Shown here: in pieces, positions 55,255 to 64,000 of the stretch
Layout of the letters: each line of letters begins with the position of its first letter
Position numbering within the stretch: position 1 is the stretch's first letter
Made by a program: the position numbers and the translations under genes
Origin: Amaurobius ferox
Taxonomy: Eukaryota; Arthropoda; Arachnida; Araneae; Amaurobiidae
Direction of reading: 5' to 3'
DNA: 64,000 nucleotides
Assembly: GCA_951213105.1 (NCBI GenBank)
Contig: OX578134.1
Location: 137,119,293-137,183,292 of the forward strand
Notes under the pieces: generated by a model
What the model saw: only the letters and a program-made list of their open reading frames with translations
What the model was told of the DNA's origin: nothing
The model's database searches: none

Positions 55255-57832
55255 AACAAGAAAGATCAATCATGCTTAAAGCATTGATTATGAAACACTT
55301 TCCAACTTCAATGCAATTTTATTTAAAAAAGTCTAAAATGCAATACATTCCTCGGTAATATTTTAGAACTTATCACAATACTACATTAATTTATTATATT
55401 TGAAAACTTAAACCTTCATTGAAAAAAATGAACTTCATTCAAATGACGGCATTGAAATATAAATTGCCTGGTTCAAATATCTATAAAATGCGATACATTC
55501 CACGGTAATATTTTTAAAACTATCATAATACTACGATAATTTATTACATTTGCAAACTTCATCGAAAACAACTGAAATTAATTCAAATGACGTCATAGAA
55601 AAAATGACACGCTTGGATCTCTCTATAAAAACAGCATTTCATTATAACACACTTTCTCCCATTCATTTCATTCATCACAATACTATAATAATTTATTTTA
55701 TTAAAAAATTAAGACCATGGAGCTACAACTAATTAAACTCTATGCTTAAAACTTCATCGAAAAAAATCGTCCTTCTTTTTATAAAATCACTTAATATTTC
55801 AAGAAAGAGTAAGCTAAAGAAATACAGCAATTCCACTACAACTCAGTCTACATATTTTGCGGTTTGCATTTTACATAAGTGAAAAATAGGCTTCGTTGTA
55901 GAAATAATCAAATTTGGATAATCATTTAAACTCAAATATATTGCATTTGCGTTGTTTCAGTATGTAGATGCACAGAATTTAAGCAAAAATAAAGTAGTTT
56001 TAGGACGGATACAACACTCAATATAAATTAACAAGAAAGATCAATCATACTTAAAGCATTGATTATGAAACACTTTCCAACTTCAATGCAATTTTATTTA
56101 AACATGTCTAAAATGCAATACATTCCTCGGTAATATTTTAAAACTTATCACAATACTACATTAATTTATTATATTTGAAACCTTAAACCTTCATCGAAAA
56201 AAATTAACTTCATTCAAATGACGGCATTAAAATATAAATTGCCTGGTTTAAACATCTCTAAAATGTGATACATTCCTCGGTAATAATTTTAGAATTATCA
56301 TAATACTACGATAATTTATTATATTTGAAAACTTCATCCAAAACAACTGAAATCCATTCAAATGACGTCATAGAAAAAATAACACACCTGGCTCTCTCTA
56401 TAAAAGCAACATTTCATTCATAAATAATTCCCCCATTCATGTCATTCATCACAATACTATAATAATTTATATTATTTAATTAAAAATTAAGACCATGGAG
56501 CTACAAGTAAGTAAAACTCTATGCGTAAAACTTCATCGAAAATTATCGTCCTTCTCTTTCTAAAATCAATGAATATTTCATTCATATCAGCCATGCAGAC
56601 TCCATGGACTAAATGATTTTGTGTTAAAGAATTACAGCGATTCTAATACAACTCATTCTACATATTTTGCTGTTTACATTTTACATAGGTGAAAAATAGG
56701 CTTAATAGTAGAAATAATCAAATTTGTATGAGCATTTAAACTGAAATATATTGTCATTGCGTTGTTAAAGTATGTAGATGCACAGAATTTAGGCCAAAAT
56801 AAAGTAGTTTTAGGATGGATACAACACTCAATATGAATTAGAAAGAACTTTAAAAATCACGATTTTGAGACAAGATGGATGCCATATATCATTTTGAAGT
56901 GGGTCATGTGATCGTTTCATATCATGGACACGTGATCGCTTCATATAAGGGGTGTTATTATTATTTTAATTTTTATTTAAAAAACTACTGAATATATTTC
57001 GCTGAATTTTTTTTTATATATTTTATGGAACAATTTGAATATTGCCTAAAATTTTCGAAGCAATTTGTGAATTTTAAATGCGCTTAAAAAATGCTTGAAA
57101 AATTAGGTCCCATAGGGCTCAATGTATTGCATTTTTTCAACCCGGGTTCAATCCAAAACTAATTGGGTGATATTATTCATTTATATTCCCATTGGTCCTA
57201 CAGACCGTCTGAACAACATACTAAAATTTCATTTTGATTAAGTCATTTTTACGGCAGTTATCGTGCTAACGGACAGACAGACAGACAGACAGACAGAATG
57301 AACAAAGTCATAAACACTTTTCAACTTTGTTGTAAAGTGTTAAAAAGAACTTAAAAACTCACGATTTTGAAACAAGATGGATGCCATATATCATTTTGAA
57401 GTGGGTCATGTGATATTTTCATATCATGGTCACGTGATCCTTTCATATAAGAGGTGTAATTATTATTTTAATTTTTATTTAAAAAACTACTGAATATATT
57501 TCGCTGAATTTTTTTTATATATTTTATGGAACAATTTGAATATTAACTAAAATTTTCGAAGCAATTTGTGAATTTTAAATCCGCTTAAAAAATGTTTGAA
57601 AAATTAGGTCCCATAGGGCTCAATGTATTTCATTTTTTCAACCCGGGTTCAATCCAAAACTAATTATGTGATATTATTCATTTATATTCCCATAGGTCCT
57701 ACAGACCGTCTGAACAACATACTAAAATTTCATTTTGATTAAGTCATTTTTGCGGCAGTTATCGTGCTAACGGACAGACAGACAGAATGAACAAAGTCAT
57801 AAACACTTTTCAACTTTGTTGTAAAGTGTTAA
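55255..57832 (-). mobile_element. Family B element, copy B5, split by B6
   Basis: The left part 55255-56029 (AACAAGAAAGATCAATCATG to ACACTCAATATAAATT) continues at 57346 (AAAAGAACTTAAAAACTCAC) to GTTGTAAAGTGTTAAAAATT. CRE-like TGACGTCA is at 55588-55595. The two parts rejoin exactly the continuous order seen in B2, proving that B6 inserted into B5. Confidence 0.9.
56030..57345 (-). mobile_element. Family B element, copy B6, nested in B5
   Basis: Complete copy: AACAAGAAAGATCAATCATA to CTTTGTTGTAAAGTGTTAAA. CRE-like TGACGTCA is at 56363-56370 and (CAGA)n at 57273-57297. The uninterrupted site in other copies reads AATTAAAAAGAAC, so the junctions are compatible with either a TTAA duplication or insertion without duplication next to an A/T run. 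Confidence 0.9.
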
Positions 57833-57892
57833 AAATTAATCTCTCATATTTCTTGTTTCATTTTTCCCATTCTGTTAATTTTTGCAACAATT

Positions 57893-57946
57893 TTTTAACA
57901 CTTTACAGCAACGTTGAAAAGTGTTTATGACTTTGTTCATTTTCAT

Positions 57947-57977
<31 letters not shown>

Positions 57978-59236
57978 GCCCGTTAGCACGATAACTGCCG
58001 TAAAAATGGCTTTATTAAAATGAAATTTTAGTATGTTGTTCAGACGGTCTGTAGGACTTATGGGAATATAAATGAATAATATCACCCAATTCGTTTTGGA
58101 TTGAACCCGGGTTGAAAAAATGAAATACATTGAGCCCTATGGGACCTAATTTTTCAAACATTTTTTAAGCGGATTTAAAATTCACAAATTGCTTCGAAAA
58201 TTTTAGATAATATTCAAATTGTTCCATAAAATATATAAAAAAGAATTCAGCGAAATATATTCAGTAGTTTTTTAAATAAAAATTAAAATAATAATTACAC
58301 TTCTTATATAAAGCAATCACGTGACCATGATATAAAAATATCACATGACCCACTTCAAAATGATATATGGCATCCATCTTGTCTCAAAATCGTGATTTTT
58401 TACGTTCTTTTTAATTCATATTGAGTGTTGTATCCGTCCTAAAACCACTTTATTTTTGGTTAAATTCTGTACATCTACATACTGAAACAACGCAATTACA
58501 ATATATTTTAGTTTAAATGCTCATCCAAATTTGATTATTTCTTCAACGTAGCCTATTTTTCACCTATGTAAAATGTAATCAGCAAAATATGTAGAATGAG
58601 TTGTATAATGTACGTTGTATGAGTTGTATAATGAGTTGTATAATGTATTGCTGTATTTCTTTAACACAGAATTATTTAGTCCATGGAGTCTGGATAGCTG
58701 ATATGAATAAAATAGACTTTGATTTTACAAAGAGAATGACGATTTTTTTCGCATAGAGTTTAATTACTTGTAGCTCCATGGTCTTAATTATTAAATAAAA
58801 TAAATTATTATAGTATTGTTATGAATGAAATGAATGTGGAAAAGTTATGAATGAAATGCTGTTTTTATAGAGAGATCCAGGCGTGTTATTTTTTCTATGA
58901 CGTCATTTGTATGAATTTCAGTTGTTTTCGATGAAGTTTTCAAATATAATAAATTTTCGCAGTATTATGACAGTTTTAAAAATATTACCGAGGAATGTAT
59001 CGCATTTTAGAGATATTTAAACCAGGCAATTTATATTTCAATGCCGTCATTTGAATGAAGTTCATTTTTTTCAATGAAGATTTAAGTTTTAAATATAATA
59101 AATTAATATAGTATTGTGATAAGTTTTAAAATATTACCGAGGAATGAATTGCATTTTAGACTTGTTTAAATAAAATTGTATTGAAGTTGGAAAGTGTTTC
59201 ATAATCAATGCTTTAAGCATGATTGATCTTTCTTGT
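57893..59236 (+). mobile_element. Family B element, copy B7
   Basis: TTTTTTAACACTTTACAGC to GCATGATTGATCTTTCTTGT. The GTCT tract (57944-57979) is the longest in the family. CRE-like TGACGTCA is at 58898-58905. A short local expansion of ATGAGTTGTATAATG units occurs at 58597-58645. Confidence 0.88.
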
Positions 59237-60730
59237 TCTTTCTGTGAGAAATTCCCCACGACTTAGCATGACTGTTTCTGGTGGTTTAATTTTGTTACAA
59301 AAGTAGAAACATTTTAAACTAAAATTTAAATTTAAATTAGTCCGAATATTGTTTGAAAAGTAATTTCTTTTTCTGGTTGATATTATAAAATTTCCATCGT
59401 GAAAAAAAATTATTAATAAAAATATTAAAACTTCTGCATGCATTTATGAATTCTGTGCATATTTATTATTTGTAAATTATATCCCGTCATACTTTTTGAA
59501 TAGAATTAATTATTACAACGGCTTTAAAAGTTAATAAATCCCTGAAAAATATTCGAAAAGGTAAAATTTTCGAAGGCTTTCACTTTTCATGTATTAAGTA
59601 AAATTGTTTAATATTGTTTGAAATTAAAATAATTAAAAATTTTCGAATGATGTAATTAGAAGTGTAAAAGATACTGCTTTTAGCTGCTATGTTCCGTTTT
59701 CGATCATTTTTCCCTCATCATTTGATGGTGAAAAAGGATTAGCTTGTTATTTATAATACTCGAAAAACAATATTTTAAAATGAAATGTTAGATTAACTTA
59801 TATATATTATATTTCTTTTTTACTTACACATAAATATTGACTTATTTTGCTTTATTTCACTTGAATGTGGAAAAAAATTGATCTTCACATAAATTAATAA
59901 CAAAAATCAATTCTTAACAATGATGATTACGAAATTCGAATCTGTGTGGGTGTGAAATATTTGAACAATTTACAAGCCGACAATTAAGCGACCTAATTTA
60001 TGTCCAGTCACAGACTTAATTACCTAAATTGTTGTCAAGAATGACCTCATTTATTCACTGACGTTCGACAGAAGAGGAAATTGTGGAATTTTTCCAAATT
60101 GGCTTGTATCTTGTGCGTAATTAGGAAAACTTTATCAACAGTATAAAATGTAAGCGTTTAATTATACTACAGTAACAAAGCCTGCTATTTGTTCGTTGTT
60201 ATCGTTTTAACTGAACGATTTATAGGTAACCAGTAACGGAAAAGGTATTTATTTTCCACTTGGAGTACTATAAAATGCTAATAATCATTATAATTAAGAT
60301 CTGTTATTTTCTTTATTTATGATGGTATTCAGTATAGTTAAAAGTTGCTATTCACTGTAATTAAAATCTGCTATTTACTGTAATTAGAAGCTGTTTTTCA
60401 CTGTATTAAGGAACTGATAGTCCAGAACTGAAGAATCCCACTTTTCCATCCTCTTACATTCAAAACGACACCTGAACGAATCTCCCTCTGTTAATAATCA
60501 CGAAACTGGGCATTCCCAAATCTTGGAATGGTCCCAAGCAGCATTGGTAGACCAGTTTCGCATGTATGCATTTTCAGATATTTTCTTTGATTTATAGAAC
60601 GGATGTCTACTTTACGTTGTTCAAGCTCACTTTTTGTCATAAGAAAAGAATTTTCAATTTTATGGGTAATATAGATACATGTCAATTTCAACCTTTTATA
60701 CACAGTATCTAAAGCTAGAAATAGTATAAC
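59237..60730. other. AT-rich region without supported gene
   Basis: No feature was recognised beyond short degenerate repeats of CTGTAATTA(A/G)AA(T/G)CTG near 60355-60400. Confidence 0.4.
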
Positions 60731-60737
60731 GATTGCA

Positions 60738-61020
60738 GATGTTTTTCGTTCTTCCGCCCGACCTACCCGAATATGTAAGGTATATGTTTGGACTGTCGAG
60801 ACGGTACCACCAACTGATACCGGAACCCAGTGAGAGCGACATTCACATGGATCTTACCCCCCATTCCCTGCCACCAACATCTCAGAAGGACTTTCGTACC
60901 CACAGATTTAATGTGCCTGTACTCCACATGCACGTGGAAAGTTTTGTGCAGAACGGGGAATCGAAATTGAGGCCTCCGACTGCAATCCCCGTACCTTAAT
61001 CACTGGGCTAGGTGATAGCA
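60738..61020 (-). mobile_element. tRNA-derived SINE, family S1, near full length
   Basis: On the minus strand: box-A-like TAGCCCAGTGATTAAGGTAC, box-B-like CTCAATTTCGATTCCCCG, then GTGGGTACGAAAGTCCTTCT, GAGATGTTGGTGGCAGGGAA, CACTGGGTTCCGG, ATACCTTACATATTCGGGTA and GGTCGGGCGG. It parallels the 3.5 kb copy end to end. The plus ORF 60733-60999 is a shadow. Confidence 0.87.
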
Positions 61021-61799
61021 GATATCAGCATCCGGGAACCGGTAGGTGTTTTTCAGCGTTTTTCAGCACCGAATAGCCAATAATTAATATTTCAGCAAGA
61101 AAACTAACTGTGCCGCAATTTTGCGAATATCTTTGTCGTTTATACCACTTAGCCGACTTCAAATTACAAAGAGATTGATCTCAAGTCGCCCGCCATGACC
61201 AATCCTTACAGAACCTACCCATCTTGTAATTTGAATATACTGCGTCGTTAGATTGACTTCATCGATCACCACAAAGGTTCGCAAAGCTTATGGTATATAC
61301 CAAGTTCTCTTGTCTTTCGACTTACCGTTTATTTTGCTTAAGAGTATCAAAAAGTAGGAGACCATACTACGGAAACTGGTATCTGCAATGGGGCACAGTC
61401 CATAGCTTTGGCGCGTTATGCAACTGACTCATTCTGAAGCTTTAACGTTTTATTCAATCGATTTGATAAAATCAATATCATTCCTTCCATTAGTGTAAAA
61501 GTTTTAAAAGACTGCATCGATAGAAATGTTTTCTTCTGCTATCGCATTGCCGATAATTACGTTAATGTTTAAAGCGAGAATCTAATTTCAAGACTCTTAT
61601 CTCTAAAGCGTGTTTCGTGTATTAAATTACGCTAATTTGCGGTGCCATTCATCGTAACAGAAAAAGAAAGAAGTATCTCCGAACCTATACTTATAAATTT
61701 CAAACTGATATTTTAAAGCTAATAACATTCTTAACTGAACTGATTAAAAGCACTTACTAAACACCTCATACCCATTTGATAATCGTAGGAATGCATAAA

Positions 61800-62950
61800 T
61801 ATTCGGGGGAATAACTCAGGAATCCGAGCAGCTAAAAAGCTCAAATTTAGCATATCGTTGTCTTTTATGGTATTTATTAATGTTTTAGATTTTGAACGTC
61901 CAGTCCATCCTGGGTCTGTCACAAGAAGATATACATTTCTCAGAATAAATTAAGAACTGGAGCAGCTAGAAAACTCAAATTTAGCATACTGTTGTATTTG
62001 GTGGCATGTTTTAATATTTTGGATTTTGAACGTCCGTCTGTCATAGGAAGATATAAGTTTTTTCAGAATAAATCAAGAACTAGAGCAGCTAGAAAGCTCA
62101 AATTTGGCATACCGTTGTATTTCGTGGTATGTTTTAATGTATTAGATTTTGAACGTCCAGTCCATCCTGGATCTGTCATAGGGAGATATATGTTTTTTCA
62201 GAATAAATCAAGAACTGGAGCAGCTAGGAAGCTCAAATTTGGCATACTGTTGTATTTGGTGGTATGTTTTAATATTTTGGATTTTGAACGACCAGTCCAT
62301 CGTGAGTCTGTCATAGGAAGATATACGTTTTTTTAGAATAAATCAAGAACTGGAGCAGCTAGAAAGCTCAAATATGGCATATCGTTGCATTTCGTGGTAT
62401 GTTTCAATGTTTTGTATTTTGAACATCCAGTCCATCCAGAATCTATCATAGCATGATATATGTTTTTGCAGAATAAATCAAGAACTAGAGCAGCTAGAAT
62501 GCTCAAATTTGGCATACTGTTGTATTTGGTGGTATGTTTTAATATTTTGGATTTTAAACGTCCAGTCCATCGTGAGTCTGTCATAGGAAGATATACGTTT
62601 TTATTTTCAGAATAAATCAAGGACTGGAGTAGGTAGAAAACTCAAATTTGGCCTACCGTTGCATTTCGTGGTATGTTTTAATAGTTTGGATTTTGAACGT
62701 CCAGCCCATCCTGAGTCTGTCATATTAAGGTACACGTTTTTTCAGAATAAATCAAGAACTGGAGCAGCTAGAAAGTTCAAATTAGGCATATTGTTGCCTT
62801 TCGTCGTATATTTTAATTCTTTAGATTTTGAACCCTATCGATCCAGACCACCCATGGTTCTCCATAGGATAGCACATGACTTTGAAAATTACTCAAGAAC
62901 CAGAGCAGCTAGAAAGTTCAAATTAAGTACTCTTTATCTTTCGTGATATA
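61800..62950. repeat. 135-140-bp tandem repeat, about nine copies
   Basis: The unit landmark AAGAACTGGAGCAGCTAG recurs near 61952, 62071, 62210, 62345, 62482, 62619, 62754 and 62894, with a diverged first unit near 61816. Each unit continues with CTCAAATTTGGCATA, TTGTATTT(G/C)GTGGTATG, TTTTAAT, GGATTTTGAACGTCCAGTCC and GTCATAGGAAGATATA. ORFs across it (61992-62336, 62333-62620, 62659-62946) are open on both strands but only repeat the unit. The right-hand units are more diverged. No protein family is recognised. Confidence 0.92.
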
Positions 62951-63239
62951 CTGTATTCTGTTGGATTTTGAACATGGGCTGTCCAGTCCGCCCATGGTCT
63001 ACCGCAGGAATGGCTTGGGGGAAATTCCACAGGCCAGAAATCAAGTTTTAAGAATCCACACACATATTTGTTTTGAAATACACTAAAAATAGAAAACAAA
63101 AAGTAGAAACTCCTTGTTTACTAGCTTTGATCCCTGATTTTATGTCTCCTCAAATTACTTTTTCACATCCGCCACTGGAACTGATTCTTGTATTCTGAAA
63201 CAAATCTCCAATCCAGAGGTACGTCGGAACAATAATTGA

Positions 63240-64000
63240 ACTCACAATACACTCAATTTGTTGCATATTATATACTTAATTTTTATATACTCAATTTGTA
63301 TATACTCAATTTATATATACTCAATTTGTTACATATCATATACTTAATTTGTATATACTCAATTTGTATATACTCAATATGTTGTATACTATATACTCAA
63401 TTTATATAAACTCAATTTGTATATACTCAATTTATATATACTCAATTTGTATATACTCAATTTATATATACTCAATTTGTTACATATTATATACTTAATT
63501 TGTATATACTCAATTTGTATATACTCAATTTATATATACTCAATTTGTTATATACTATATACTCAATTTATATATACTCAATTTGTATATACTCAATTTA
63601 TATATACTCAATTTGTATATGCTCAATTTATATATACTCAATTTGTTACATATTATATACTTAATTTGTATATACTCAATTTGTATATACTCAATTTATA
63701 TATACTAAATTTGTTGCATATTATATACTCAATTTATATATACTCAATTTGTACATATTCAATTTGTATAAAATCAATTTATATATACTCAATTCACATA
63801 TACTCAATTTGTATATACTCAATTTGCATATACTCAATTTATATATACTCAATTTGTACACACTCAATTTGTATATACTCAGTTTGTTGCATATAATATA
63901 CTCAATTTACATATACTCAATTTGTATATACTATAATATACATATTATATATACTCAATTTATATATACTCAATTTGTATGTACTTAATTTGTATATACT
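63240..64000. repeat. 15-bp AT-rich satellite, running off the window
   Basis: Monomer TATATACTCAATTTG, alternating with TATATACTCAATTTA, about 50 copies. Periodic longer variants containing TTGTTACATATTATATACTT- or TTGTTGCATATTATATACTC-type inserts give a loose higher-order structure. The array continues past the right edge. The 79- and 159-codon ORFs reading YILNLYILNL are pure repeat translations. Confidence 0.93.

Noticed and set aside
63417..63988. Repetitive YILNLYILNL protein
   Set aside because: A 15-bp satellite is a multiple of three, so any open frame stays open; this is not evidence of a gene.

Overview
Eukaryotic, AT-rich, repeat-dense DNA with no recognisable host gene. The source is most likely an arthropod, and a spider or other arachnid is the best guess. 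The basis is the character of its transposases: a large zinc-ribbon Mutator/Kolobok-type transposase, a Tc1-like transposase with an N-terminal MTYRDCGLS motif, mariner remnants, and several tRNA-derived SINE families. No exon-intron gene, intact host tRNA or rRNA gene, operon or CRISPR is visible. The organism assignment is an inference, not something read directly.

The bulk of the window is two families of non-coding interspersed elements. Family A (about 0.9-1.1 kb, at least 10 clear copies plus diverged relatives) starts TCTGATGTGGGC and ends in a terminal hairpin. It carries a variable (CA)n/(GT)n tract, a conserved non-coding block next to that tract, and an array of TCGCCAA/TTGGCGA motifs. 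Copies lie at 5.3-12.6, 24.4-27.5, 31.9-35.2 and 48.6-49.4 kb, with older relatives at 30.8, 38.3-40.5 and 41.0 kb. Family B (about 1.3 kb, seven copies) has a (GTCT)n tract near one end, hairpins at both ends and a perfect CRE-like TGACGTCA in every copy. Copies lie at 12.6-13.9, 44.5-45.8, 46.7-48.0, 50.7-51.7 and 55.3-59.2 kb, including one copy inserted inside another. Both families have T-tract ends, hairpin termini, a microsatellite and tandem or abutting copies, which resembles non-autonomous rolling-circle (Helentron/DINE-1-like) elements; this is an inference.

The only convincing intact protein gene is at 17184-19130 (minus), a 648-residue DDE-type transposase. It lies in a 5.5 kb DNA transposon (14067-19606) with 16-bp perfect terminal inverted repeats and TTAA target duplications. 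Its 3' half has been filled by an internal tandem duplication, a decayed Tc1 element, a minisatellite interrupted by a small MITE, and a composite 5S-rRNA/tRNA SINE.

Other mobile DNA: a SINE family with a GGTCTGGGT 3' end (3.5, 27.6, 32.9 and 60.9 kb), two insertions having clear target duplications; a second SINE family (16.7 and 24.8 kb); decayed mariner/Tc1 elements at 26.5, 27.8-28.6, 36.9-37.6, 45.9-46.5 and 49.5-50.3 kb; and a LINE RNase H remnant at 22.5 kb. Tandem arrays include a 28-bp minisatellite with a 251-bp higher-order period (38.57-39.54 kb), a 135-140-bp repeat (61.8-62.95 kb) and a 15-bp AT-rich satellite that runs off the right edge (63.24-64.0 kb). The remaining stretches hold no feature that can be supported.
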